From CADAWZ01 sp045114665 (GTDB lineage: Bacteria; Vulcanimicrobiota; CADAWZ01), in assembly GCA_045114665.1 (NCBI GenBank), contig JBGUKW010000037.1:1-9597 (forward strand): 9,597 nucleotides of DNA, in the 5' to 3' direction. A program made the position numbers and the translations under genes. The notes beneath the pieces are model-generated. The model saw only the letters and a program-made list of their open reading frames with translations. It searched no databases and was not told the origin of the DNA. Of the stretch, positions 1 to 7,972 are shown piece by piece (position 1 is the stretch's first letter; each line of letters opens with the position of its first letter).

Positions 1-177
1 TAAAAAAAAGAAAGAAGCAGTAAGAAATATCCGTGAGGATTTCAAGTCCATTATGTGAGTATATTTAATCACATTTTGAGTAGCAGGATATATAGTTTCA
101 AGAGGATTAATTTTATTTCTTTTTTTTGCTTCTATATTATATTTTGAATATCCACTAATAGAGGATTTTTCAAACAT
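1..177 (-). CDS. Unrecognised protein, N-terminal 59 residues, cut by window edge
   Basis: An open frame begins at an ATG (175-177) and runs to the left edge with no stop in 59 codons. The frame is preceded by a good ribosome binding site (GAGGG on the minus strand, 187-191, about nine bases before the ATG) and follows the terminator of the decarboxylase gene, so it is positioned like a separate gene. The peptide starts MFEKSSISGYSKYN, has a Lys/Arg/Asn-rich stretch near residues 14-24, and becomes hydrophobic at the end (RIFLTASFFFL), which could be the start of a membrane segment. I do not recognise the family. The upstream 178-315 stretch is very AT-rich; a TTCACA at 248-253 with weak -10 candidates around 222-230 is the best promoter I can find, and it is not convincing. 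This could also be a chance open frame in AT-rich DNA. Confidence 0.45.
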   Translation of the reverse strand, partial: MFEKSSISGYSKYNIEAKKRNKINPLETIYPATQNVIKYTHIMDLKSSRIFLTASFFFL

Positions 178-315
178 ATCAAAATTCCCTCATTTTTAAA
201 TTTTATTTCTTATTTTACTATATTTTATGTGGCATGATATACATAATTGTGAAGAATTAATTAATTTTTTTGAAAATAATCTGTTAAAATATTTATTATA
301 AGACCTATGCTATGC

Positions 316-359
316 AAAAAAGAGGCTGTGGATTAAACTAAATTCACAACCCCTTTTTT
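316..359 (-). terminator. Rho-independent terminator of the decarboxylase gene
   Basis: Arms at 316-330 and 345-359 pair over 15 bp around a 14-base loop. Read on the minus strand the stem is complete with two G-U wobbles, and it ends in a six-U run (from the A run at 316-321). On the plus strand the same two positions would be C-A mismatches, so the element favours minus-strand transcription. It overlaps the TAA stop of the gene (359-361) by one base. Confidence 0.85.
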
Positions 360-1474
360 TACATATTTTCCATGAAATCCATTTTTGCTTTGTGCATATC
401 TCTTGGGGGGCGTCCTAAATTTTTTCTCGCACCTTTGGAAACTTTTACTTCTATAAATGCAGGTTTTTCGATATTTTTTATTTTTTGAGCTATTTCCAAA
501 AGTTCTTCTTTTTTATCTGTTGAAAAAATTGTTTTATATCCAAAACCTTCTGCAACTTTTGTTATATCAACTAAATTTCCAACAGTATCTTGACCACCTA
601 CAGAATCATGTGCAGAATTGTTTAATACTATATGTACAAAATTTTTAGGTTGTAATAAGGCGGTCTGTGAAACTCCTCCCATCTGCATTAAAAAAGCTCC
701 ATCACCATCAAAGCAGTAAATATTTTTTTCTTGGTGTTCAATAGCTATGGCTATTGCAATTTGACTTGCATGTCCCATTCCACCAACACATAAAAAATCG
801 TTTGAATGATTCTGCCCGTATTTTTCTCTTATTTCGTATATTTCTCTTGATATCATTCCTGTTGTTGATACTATTCTGTCATTGTCTGGAATATTTTTTA
901 AGAGAATCTCTATTGCTTCTTCTCTTTTTAGTTGATATTTATTGGTATCTGATTTTATATTTTTGTATTCATCAAAAAAGTTTTTTGAAGCGATGAGAGC
1001 AACAGGTTGATTATTTTTTATCGTATAATTTACAGCATTGTCTATTGTTTTTCCTATTTCATTCTCGGTTAATTCATATGTTTTTATGCCTACTGTTTCA
1101 AAAAGGGATTTTGTTATTTTTCCCTGTTTTACATGCTGTGGCTCATCATCTGTATTTGGCTTACCTCTCCAACCGACTAATAAAATCATTGGAATTCCAT
1201 AGACATCATTATCTGCAAGTGATATTAGTGGATTTAGTGCGTTTCCTATGCCTGAATTTTGCATATATACGAGAGCAGGATTTCCTGTTGCCAAATAATG
1301 TCCCATTGCAAGTGATATTGCAGAACCTTCACTATTTGCAGTAATGTGAGTAACATTTTTATTTTCACCTGAAGAAATATAAAAACAAAATTGTTTTAAT
1401 AATGAATCAGGTACACCTGTAAAAAATGTTATTTTTCTGTCTGTTAAATATTTTGTAAATAAAATAGGATCCAT
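359..1474 (-). CDS. aepY: Phosphonopyruvate decarboxylase, thiamine diphosphate dependent
   Basis: This cytoplasmic enzyme decarboxylates 3-phosphonopyruvate to phosphonoacetaldehyde, the step that makes phosphonate biosynthesis irreversible after PEP mutase. At 371 residues it is normal length for the family. The N-terminal pyrimidine-binding domain shows FFTGVPDS (17-24), the activating glutamate in ANSEGSA (Glu49), YMQNSGIGNALNPL (70-83) and the family-typical DDEPQHVKQG (109-118). The C-terminal domain has the cofactor motif from GDG (257-259) to NN (285-286), followed by SAHDSVGGQDT (287-297). The C-terminus GRPP..MHKAKMDFM is also complete. Sulfopyruvate decarboxylase is the main relative to exclude; the single-chain architecture and the DDEPQHVKQG stretch favour phosphonopyruvate. 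The ATG has AAGAGG six bases upstream (1481-1486). The gene has its own promoter and terminator, and no PEP mutase or aminoethylphosphonate transaminase is visible nearby. Confidence 0.9.
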   Translation of the reverse strand: MDPILFTKYLTDRKITFFTGVPDSLLKQFCFYISSGENKNVTHITANSEGSAISLAMGHYLATGNPALVYMQNSGIGNALNPLISLADNDVYGIPMILLVGWRGKPNTDDEPQHVKQGKITKSLFETVGIKTYELTENEIGKTIDNAVNYTIKNNQPVALIASKNFFDEYKNIKSDTNKYQLKREEAIEILLKNIPDNDRIVSTTGMISREIYEIREKYGQNHSNDFLCVGGMGHASQIAIAIAIEHQEKNIYCFDGDGAFLMQMGGVSQTALLQPKNFVHIVLNNSAHDSVGGQDTVGNLVDITKVAEGFGYKTIFSTDKKEELLEIAQKIKNIEKPAFIEVKVSKGARKNLGRPPRDMHKAKMDFMENM

Positions 1475-1548
1475 CTACTGCCTCTTTTCCTGCTAATATT
1501 TTTTTCCCCTTCTTCAAAGAAGTGAAAAGAGAGAAATTGATTTTTGTT

Positions 1549-1577
1549 ATTTTACCACAGAAACTAAAAAATGGCAA
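1549..1577 (-). promoter_or_regulatory. Sigma-70-type promoter of the decarboxylase gene
   Basis: On the minus strand there is TTGCCA (1572-1577), a 17-base spacer and TAAAAT (1549-1554), with TGG directly before the -10 giving an extended -10 element. The predicted leader is about 65-70 bases. It contains an imperfect hairpin (TTTTC-A-CTTC paired with GAAG-GG-GAAAA, about 1502-1526) shortly before the ribosome binding site. Whether that hairpin does anything is unknown. Confidence 0.65.
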
Positions 1578-1709
1578 ATAAATTGTTATATCGAGTTATA
1601 GAAATTTTTATTCATTTTTTTGTTAAAAAAGATGATTTTTTGTTAAATTTTTGTGCAATAAAAAAAATAGGGTAGTAGTCACTTTGCAAATATACCATAA
1701 AGAGAAAAT

Positions 1710-1746
1710 AAAAAAACGAGCTATTTTTATAATAACTCGTTTTTTT
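1710..1746 (-). terminator. Rho-independent terminator of the efflux operon, symmetrical
   Basis: AAAAAACGAG (1711-1720) pairs with CTCGTTTTTT (1736-1746 region); the stem continues after one mismatch through TATT/AATA to a short AT loop. A-T runs flank both sides, so it could stop transcription in either direction. It lies 18 bases beyond the transporter stop codon and separates the efflux operon from the decarboxylase promoter. Confidence 0.8.
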
Positions 1747-1748
1747 AT

Positions 1749-1777
1749 TTTAAGCATTTGCTATTTAAGCATTTGCT
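1749..1777. repeat. 15-bp tandem duplication spanning the transporter stop codon
   Basis: TTTAAGCATTTGCT occurs at 1749-1762 and again at 1764-1777, a period of 15 bp. On the minus strand this duplicates the last codons and stop: the protein ends A-N-A-stop, and the bases after it read I-A-N-A-stop in the same frame. The outer copy is now untranslated. Confidence 0.85.
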
Positions 1778-4700
1778 GGCTGTACGTTTTCAGGTTTATT
1801 CCCTTTGTCTTTCTTTTTGAAGATATTTCCAATATCATCAAGGATTATATACACACAAGGAACAACGAGAAGTGTCAGGAATGTTGATGATAGTAAACCA
1901 CCTATGACGATTTTTCCAAGTGGTGCAAAGAACTCTGCACCTTCTCTTGTTCCAAGAGCAAGTGGAATCATAGCAATAATAGTTGCTGTGGCTGTCATAA
2001 GAATAGGTCTAAGTCTTATAGGACCAGCTTTTAAAACAGCTTCATTTCTCTCAATACCTTGTCCTCTCAAAACGATAATATAGTTGATCAAAAGAATTGA
2101 GTTACTTACCACGATTCCAGTGAGCAGAATTATTCCAAGCATAACAACCATACTGACTGGTTCTCCTGTGATTAACAAGGCTATTGATACACCTACGAGT
2201 TCAAGAGGCACTGCCATCATGATTGTAAATGGGTGGATAAAGCTCTCAAATTGTATTGCCAAAATAACATATACAATAAATATTGCAAGAGCGAGAGAAG
2301 TAAATAGGTCGCCAAAAGCATCGCCTCTGTCTTCTTCTTCACCACCGATTGACCAAGTATATCCATCTGGTAGTGGGTCTTTTTGGAGATATTCAGCCAT
2401 TCCCATTACAACTTGGTTATTTTGATAACCTGCAGCAGCACTTCCTGTTATTGAAAGTGATCTCTGACGGCTGTCTCTTGTGATTTTTGAAGGAGCTTCA
2501 TTTACTTCGACTTTTGCCAAATTTGAAAGAGGTACTGTCAAATCATCATTTATTCTTATTGGGATGTTTTCAATTTTTTCTTTTGTGTTTCTGTTTGTTC
2601 TTCCAAGTTGAACAGTTATGTCATAATCTCTTTCGTTTTCTTTGTATTTATTTACATCAGCGACTTGAGTTCCCTGTATGTATGTCATAGCTATTGATCC
2701 AATAGTATATAAGTTGATTCCATATTGTCCAGCTTTTTGTCTGTCAACAACTATTCTATATTCTGGTTTACCTTTTTTCCAACCTAAATCAAGTTCTGAA
2801 GCACCTGGTACATTTTTTGCAAATTTTTCTTTATATTCTTCTCCAAGTCTTGCCAACTCATCGAGATCATTTCCCTTTAAAATGATTTCGACATCACTTT
2901 TCTGACGACCACCCATGTCTATATTTGTTGTAAAGATAAGTCCAGGTATTTCTGCTAGTTTATCTTGTATTGTTTTTCTCATATCGAGAACATTTAATGT
3001 TCTGTCTTTTTTATCTTTGAATCTGAAAACAACGCTTCCACCAACAGCCTCAGGATTTCCACTTGAACCTTGGCTTGTTCCTGCTGTTCCTGTTATATAT
3101 CTGTTGGCTTCAGCAAATTCTTTTTTCCCTATTTCTTCTATCATTTTTACATATTTATCTGTCTGTTGCAAGCTACTTCCCACAGGAGATTCAGTTGTAA
3201 TTGTCATTATTCCCATATCCATCTTTGGTTGCATAGCAAGTGGCAATTTTGAAAATATGACTAAACTTGTGATAAATGCTCCAAGACCTATCAATATTAC
3301 TATATATCTATTTGAGACGCTCCAGTGAAGAACTCCAGCATACCATTTTTCAACTACTTTGAATCCGTTATTGAACCAAACAGTTATGATTTTAATACCC
3401 TTTTTCTCTTCATGTATCATTTCAGCTCTTAATACTCTTGCTGATAACATAGGAATCAAAAGAACTGCGACTACAAGAGAAACTAAAAGTGCTGTCATGA
3501 ATGTCATTGCAAGTGGTATAAAGTATTGACCTACAATACCTTTTAACAACAATAGAGGCAAGAATACAGACATTGTAGTAAGTGTTGAAGCTAAAACGGC
3601 AAGACCTACTTCTTTTGTCGCTTCTATTGCTGCCTGCATAGGTTCATATCCATTTTCAAGGAATCTGAATATATTTTCAAGTACGACGATAGAGTCATCT
3701 ATAACCCTTCCTATTGCAAGAGTTATAGCACTGAGAGTTATCAAGTTTAGTGAATAATTTCCAAAATTCAAGACTATAAATGTAGATATTACAGAGATAG
3801 GAATTGAAAGACTTACAACAATTGTACTTCTGAATGTTGCAAGGAACATAAAAATAACAAAAATTGCCAAAACAACAGCTTCAATAGCCGTTTCAAATGT
3901 GGCATTTACAGATTTATTGATCATATCTGAATCTTCTTTTGTTATTTCAATTTTGGTTCCATTTGGAAGGTTTTTGTTTATTACGGCAACAGCCTCTTTA
4001 ACAGAATCACAAACTTCATCAATGTTTGCATCATTATTTCTCATGATTTCAATGGTAACACAAGGCTCACCATTTACTCTTGTTATAGATGTCTGTTCTT
4101 TGTTAGTGTCTTTTATTTTAGCTATGTCTCTTAGAAATATACGCCTTCCGCCTGATTTGTCGATATATATATCTTTTAGTTCTTCTGGATGTATTACTTG
4201 TCCAACAGTTCTAACTTGAATCTGTTGATTTTTAGTTATTATGTTTCCAGCAGGAACATTGACATTTTCCTGTTGGATTGCTGTAACTACTCGTGAAGGA
4301 GCTATTTGTAGTTTATCTAATTTACCAGGATCTACTTCTACTAAAATTTCTCTCTCATAACCACCAGAAACACGAACAGAAGCTACACCAGCAACTTTTT
4401 CAAGTTCTTTTTTGATTCTGTCATCTGCAAGGTCTCTTAGATTTCTCAAGTCCATTGTTCCATACATTGCAAGTGTTACAATAGGACGAGAGTTTGGATC
4501 GATCTTGTAAATAGTAGGGTTATCTGCCTCTTTAGGAAGATTTCGCTTAGCTATCTCTACTTTGTCTCTGACATCAGATAAAGCTTGTATCATATCAGTA
4601 CCGTAGTGGAATTCTGCAATTACAATAGAGACATTGTCTTGAGACCTTGAAGTAATCTTTTTTAGGTGTTCTACTGTTCCGACTTGGTCTTCAATTTTTT

Positions 4701-4887
4701 TACTTACTTGTTCTTCTACTTCAGAAGGACCAGCACCTCGATATGTTGTTACGATAGAAGCGACTGGAACATCAAGAGTTGGAATTAATTCCAATTTTAA
4801 ATGCATACCAAAGTGTATTCCAAGACTTACTAATGCCAACATTATAACAGTTACAGCCACAGGACGTTTTACTGCAAATTCAAACAT
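1765..4887 (-). CDS. RND-family efflux transporter, inner-membrane pump (AcrB/HAE1-like)
   Basis: This is the proton-driven pump of the tripartite efflux system, expected as a homotrimer in the inner membrane. Its 1040 residues match the family. Predicted order: TM1 (10-29), first periplasmic porter region (about 30-330), TM2-TM6 (335-485), TM7 (528-545), second porter region (about 550-858), TM8-TM12 (862-1015). The conserved N-terminus FAVKRPVAV, the TM4 pair Asp397-Asp398 in GRVIDDSIVVLENI and the RLRPILMT stretch before TM11 (958-965) are all present. In TM10 the position of the AcrB relay lysine appears to be Ser928 (GIVVSNSILL), as in pumps of this superfamily that lack that lysine. I see no CusA-like Met triad, so a drug or amphiphile exporter is more likely than a metal pump. 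The start is supported by AAAGGAG (4898-4904) overlapping the previous stop. It is the last operon gene; the C-terminal tail is short, charged and polar. Confidence 0.95.
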   Translation of the reverse strand: MFEFAVKRPVAVTVIMLALVSLGIHFGMHLKLELIPTLDVPVASIVTTYRGAGPSEVEEQVSKKIEDQVGTVEHLKKITSRSQDNVSIVIAEFHYGTDMIQALSDVRDKVEIAKRNLPKEADNPTIYKIDPNSRPIVTLAMYGTMDLRNLRDLADDRIKKELEKVAGVASVRVSGGYEREILVEVDPGKLDKLQIAPSRVVTAIQQENVNVPAGNIITKNQQIQVRTVGQVIHPEELKDIYIDKSGGRRIFLRDIAKIKDTNKEQTSITRVNGEPCVTIEIMRNNDANIDEVCDSVKEAVAVINKNLPNGTKIEITKEDSDMINKSVNATFETAIEAVVLAIFVIFMFLATFRSTIVVSLSIPISVISTFIVLNFGNYSLNLITLSAITLAIGRVIDDSIVVLENIFRFLENGYEPMQAAIEATKEVGLAVLASTLTTMSVFLPLLLLKGIVGQYFIPLAMTFMTALLVSLVVAVLLIPMLSARVLRAEMIHEEKKGIKIITVWFNNGFKVVEKWYAGVLHWSVSNRYIVILIGLGAFITSLVIFSKLPLAMQPKMDMGIMTITTESPVGSSLQQTDKYVKMIEEIGKKEFAEANRYITGTAGTSQGSSGNPEAVGGSVVFRFKDKKDRTLNVLDMRKTIQDKLAEIPGLIFTTNIDMGGRQKSDVEIILKGNDLDELARLGEEYKEKFAKNVPGASELDLGWKKGKPEYRIVVDRQKAGQYGINLYTIGSIAMTYIQGTQVADVNKYKENERDYDITVQLGRTNRNTKEKIENIPIRINDDLTVPLSNLAKVEVNEAPSKITRDSRQRSLSITGSAAAGYQNNQVVMGMAEYLQKDPLPDGYTWSIGGEEEDRGDAFGDLFTSLALAIFIVYVILAIQFESFIHPFTIMMAVPLELVGVSIALLITGEPVSMVVMLGIILLTGIVVSNSILLINYIIVLRGQGIERNEAVLKAGPIRLRPILMTATATIIAMIPLALGTREGAEFFAPLGKIVIGGLLSSTFLTLLVVPCVYIILDDIGNIFKKKDKGNKPENVQPANA

Positions 4888-4902
4888 ATTTGTCCTTCTC
4901 CT

Positions 4903-6426
4903 TTACTTACCTTCTTCGGTCGTTAAATCATTGTTTGGTAAATCTTTTTCGGTCTTTACTTCTTGGGATTTGTTTTTTGCTTCATCTTTAGAAGCTGATG
5001 AAGGACCATAGTCTGTCTCTTCTACATCTTCGTCATTTTGTAGTGTCTTTACTGATGTTATTATGAGTTTGTCATGTTCTTTAATTTCATCTTTTTCTGT
5101 AACACCTTTAGAAACAAGAGCTTTATCTTGATCTATTGCTACAACTATTACATTTTTGGCAACTGTTTTTCCGTCTTTGAGAATAAATAGTTTATATACA
5201 TCACCTCTATTTATTTCATCAAGCGGTTGAAATTGACCAGGTTCTGCCTGTTCTGGAGTTCCCAAAATAATTGCTTGTTTAATTATGGAATCTGCAGGTA
5301 CGATAAAACCTTCTGGGTTGTCTATTTCGATTTCTGCTCTTGTGTACATGCCTTTTTGAAGTTCACCTGACATATTGTTGACTTTTACTTTGACATTGAA
5401 TGCCATTTGTGTTGAATCTACCTGAGGAATTATTGTGTCAACAGTACCTTCAAATTGTTTGTCTGGATAGGCATCTAATTTTAGATTTACTTTATTTCCA
5501 ACTTTTACAGCTTCCATTTTACCTTCTCCAACTCCACCTTCAAGGTAAAGTTCAGAATTGTCTATCATCTTAAAGACTGGAATAGATGCACTGGCTACTA
5601 CTATAGAACCCTTATTAACTGTTTTGTCTTTATATGTAATTACTCCGCTAAAAGGAGCTTTTACTTCACAATCATTTATACTTATTTCGATAAGTGCCAC
5701 ATTTGACAAAATTTGATTTATTTGAGCATCAATTGATTCTATTGTTTGAGTTGTTATATCTTTTTGAAGAGAATTTGCATTTGCAAGTCTTACAGCTTCA
5801 TTTGCATTTTTGATCATGCTCTGTGAATTGTCATATTGTTTTGCATAAGTATTATATAAAAGTTCAGCGTTTTCCAAAGCCTGTTGAGAAACTGCACCTT
5901 TTTCAAAAAGTTTCTGTTGACGATCTAGGTCTATTTTTGCCTGTTTCATTCTAAGTTCAACTTCTGCAGAATTGGTTTGAGCTTGTAAAAGTGATTGATC
6001 TGCTTGATTTATTCCTACAGAAATACTTGACTCTTGAAGTTCGAGATTTAAAACAGATTGTTGATGTTGTTTTCTCAAGGCATCAACTTGTGCAAGTAAT
6101 GCTTCTTTTTGGGCATTTAATTTGTCTGTGTTTAATCTCATCAATACTTGCCCTTCATATACAGTATCGCCTTCATCAACAAAGATTTCTTCAACTTGTC
6201 CACCTTCTCTTGGAACTATTGAAACTTCTTTTTCAGTATATAAATTTCCAGTAAATCCTATTGTTACAGGCATATTACCTTTTTCTATTGAGACGACTTG
6301 AACTTTTTTTGCTTGTTTGACCTCTTGTTTTACTTCTTTTTTTCCACAACCAGAAGAAAATAAGAGAAGTGCGGTACTTATAAAAATTATTGATAAAAAT
6401 TTGATTTTATCTGCCGTTATTTTCAT
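4903..6426 (-). CDS. Membrane-fusion protein (periplasmic adaptor) of the RND system, lipoprotein
   Basis: This adaptor links the RND pump to the TolC-like channel. A lipoprotein signal peptide ends at LLFSSGC, with Cys27 as the likely lipidation site. The first lipoyl half (about 62-98, with GGQVEEIFVDEGDTV) and second half (about 253-275, EVKAPFSGVITYKDKTVNKG) flank a long Gln/Ala/Leu-rich predicted coiled-coil hairpin (about 100-252). The docking motif RxxxLxxxxxxS is at Arg169, Leu173, Ser180, almost exactly mid-hairpin. A beta-barrel domain (about 290-375) and membrane-proximal domain (about 376-460) follow, then an acidic, polar tail (about 463-507) not typical of AcrA. At 507 residues it is longer than the usual 370-400; the hairpin, a loop near 388-408 and the tail account for this. 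It overlaps the channel gene by 20 bases, and AGAGG sits upstream of its ATG, indicating coupled translation. Confidence 0.93.
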   Translation of the reverse strand: MKITADKIKFLSIIFISTALLLFSSGCGKKEVKQEVKQAKKVQVVSIEKGNMPVTIGFTGNLYTEKEVSIVPREGGQVEEIFVDEGDTVYEGQVLMRLNTDKLNAQKEALLAQVDALRKQHQQSVLNLELQESSISVGINQADQSLLQAQTNSAEVELRMKQAKIDLDRQQKLFEKGAVSQQALENAELLYNTYAKQYDNSQSMIKNANEAVRLANANSLQKDITTQTIESIDAQINQILSNVALIEISINDCEVKAPFSGVITYKDKTVNKGSIVVASASIPVFKMIDNSELYLEGGVGEGKMEAVKVGNKVNLKLDAYPDKQFEGTVDTIIPQVDSTQMAFNVKVKVNNMSGELQKGMYTRAEIEIDNPEGFIVPADSIIKQAIILGTPEQAEPGQFQPLDEINRGDVYKLFILKDGKTVAKNVIVVAIDQDKALVSKGVTEKDEIKEHDKLIITSVKTLQNDEDVEETDYGPSSASKDEAKNKSQEVKTEKDLPNNDLTTEEGK

Positions 6427-7972
6427 ATTTATTTACCTCTTCTACAATTATTCCAAGTGAATATAACAAATTTATTTGCGTTCTTTCATAAGCACAATAT
6501 GCAGATGATAGCGAGGAAAGTGCATTTAAATATCCTGTTGTTGAATCATCTAATTCAAGATATGTCCCAACATTTTCTTTATATCTCACAAGTGATATTA
6601 AATATGCCTCTTTGGCCATGTCTGTTGCTGCTTCTGCTGTAATCAATTTCTGTTTACTCTCTTCAACTTGAAGAAGAGCATCTTTTATTTGTAGAGCAAT
6701 ATTTCTTTCAAGAGCTTCTTTAGATAATTCAGCTTGTTTTAATTGTTCTTTTGCCTCATTCTTTTGTGCTTTTGTGTATCCACCGTCGAAAATTGGAATA
6801 CTAAAGTTAATGGTTGAAGACAATGAGTAATCTTTTTTCATTGTTGTTTCATTTTGTCTTGTGTAGGAATTTACCCAATATAGTGAAGGAGTCATTCCTT
6901 TAGAGGCTAAATCGACATTTGTTTGAGCTATTTTTACTTGGAGGTCTGTTTGAGCCATCTCAATTCTATTTCCATATCCCAATAGAATTGCGTTTTCGAG
7001 GGTATATGGCTCAAGTGAGATGTACATGGGTTTTACCACATTTATTGTTTCTGTCTGTGGCATACCCATCATTTTTACTAAATTTGATTTTGAAAGATCG
7101 AGAGATTTCTTTGCTGTTATCAATGACTGTTCAGCATTTTTTACGCTTACAAGACTTGTGAGCATGTCATATTTTGGAGATATTCCCTCTTCATATTTTG
7201 CCTTTGCTATTTCAAGTTGTTCTTTTCTCAAAACTACGGAGCTTTGAGCTACGATATGAAGTCCCTCCAGTTCAAGTGTTGTCAAATAAGATGAAGCAAC
7301 ATTTTCATAAAGTTCTGTCAAAAGTCTTTCTTCGTCCATTTTTTGGGCAATATATGACAACCAAGCCATTTTTTTCTGATCTTCAAATTTGCCAAAATTG
7401 GAGATTAGGTAATTTGTACTTATTCCAACAGACCAATTCCATTCATTACCACCAGCAAGAGATGATACTGGTTGTGAATAGCTTCCCATGGCACTACCAG
7501 ATACTGTTAGATTTTTTGCACTTTTTACTTCATCAATTACATAGGAGGCCTGCTTTGTTTTTGATTTTGCTATTTCTATTTCTGTACTGTTCTCTTCTGC
7601 CTTATGAAGTACATCATAGAAAGTCATTGTTTGACCATTTTCATTGTTAATTATTCCTCCAAAAAACACTGACAGAGCATCATAGAAATGTTTATCTTTT
7701 ACATTTAGTAAATTTCCAGTCCATATCTCTTTTAATTTACTTTCAGCAAAAGATGATTTCTTTTCTTTTACTTCTATGGATGTTGTTTCTGGTTTAGTTT
7801 CTGTGGGAGTTTGTTCTTCTACTTCTATTGGATTTGATTCTTCCATTTTTATGGTAGTCGATTCTTCCACTTTTACTTCAGTGTTTGGTTCTTGAGCAAA
7901 TATGCTATTTGAAGGAAATAATAACAATCCCATCAAGAGAGTTGCTGCAGTTAGATTTAACTTTTTAATCAC
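6407..7972 (-). CDS. TolC-family outer-membrane efflux channel with an N-terminal acidic linker
   Basis: This is the outer-membrane exit duct, expected as a trimer. It starts with GTG, whose bases overlap the TGA stop of the regulator (GTGA), with GAAGGA about nine bases upstream. A signal peptide (1-26, cleavage likely after SIFA) is followed by an unusual Glu/Thr-rich low-complexity linker (about 27-72). The two outer-membrane-efflux repeats follow: the first from about 115-305, with long helices and SVGISTNYLISNFGKF as a strand pair, and the second from about 320-512, with TINFSIPIFDGGYTKAQ (387-403) typical of the family. At 521 residues it is somewhat longer than TolC relatives because of the linker. 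The neighbouring adaptor and pump genes indicate that all three act together. Confidence 0.92.
   Translation of the reverse strand: MIKKLNLTAATLLMGLLLFPSNSIFAQEPNTEVKVEESTTIKMEESNPIEVEEQTPTETKPETTSIEVKEKKSSFAESKLKEIWTGNLLNVKDKHFYDALSVFFGGIINNENGQTMTFYDVLHKAEENSTEIEIAKSKTKQASYVIDEVKSAKNLTVSGSAMGSYSQPVSSLAGGNEWNWSVGISTNYLISNFGKFEDQKKMAWLSYIAQKMDEERLLTELYENVASSYLTTLELEGLHIVAQSSVVLRKEQLEIAKAKYEEGISPKYDMLTSLVSVKNAEQSLITAKKSLDLSKSNLVKMMGMPQTETINVVKPMYISLEPYTLENAILLGYGNRIEMAQTDLQVKIAQTNVDLASKGMTPSLYWVNSYTRQNETTMKKDYSLSSTINFSIPIFDGGYTKAQKNEAKEQLKQAELSKEALERNIALQIKDALLQVEESKQKLITAEAATDMAKEAYLISLVRYKENVGTYLELDDSTTGYLNALSSLSSAYCAYERTQINLLYSLGIIVEEVNKYENNGR
7811..7882 (-). repeat. 24-bp tandem repeats coding the acidic linker of the channel
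   Basis: Residues 31-54 of the channel form three eight-residue units: TEVKVEES, TTIKMEES and NPIEVEEQ. At DNA level GATTCTTCCA starts at 7836 and again at 7860, with a more diverged copy 24 bp to the left at about 7812. A fourth, degenerate unit (SIEVKEKK) follows at residues 65-72. Such repeats can expand or contract by slippage without breaking the frame. Confidence 0.75.

Noticed and set aside
1502..1526. A riboswitch or attenuator in the leader of the decarboxylase gene.
   Set aside because: Only a short imperfect hairpin is visible in a leader of about 70 bases; there is no aptamer-like structure or alternative terminator.
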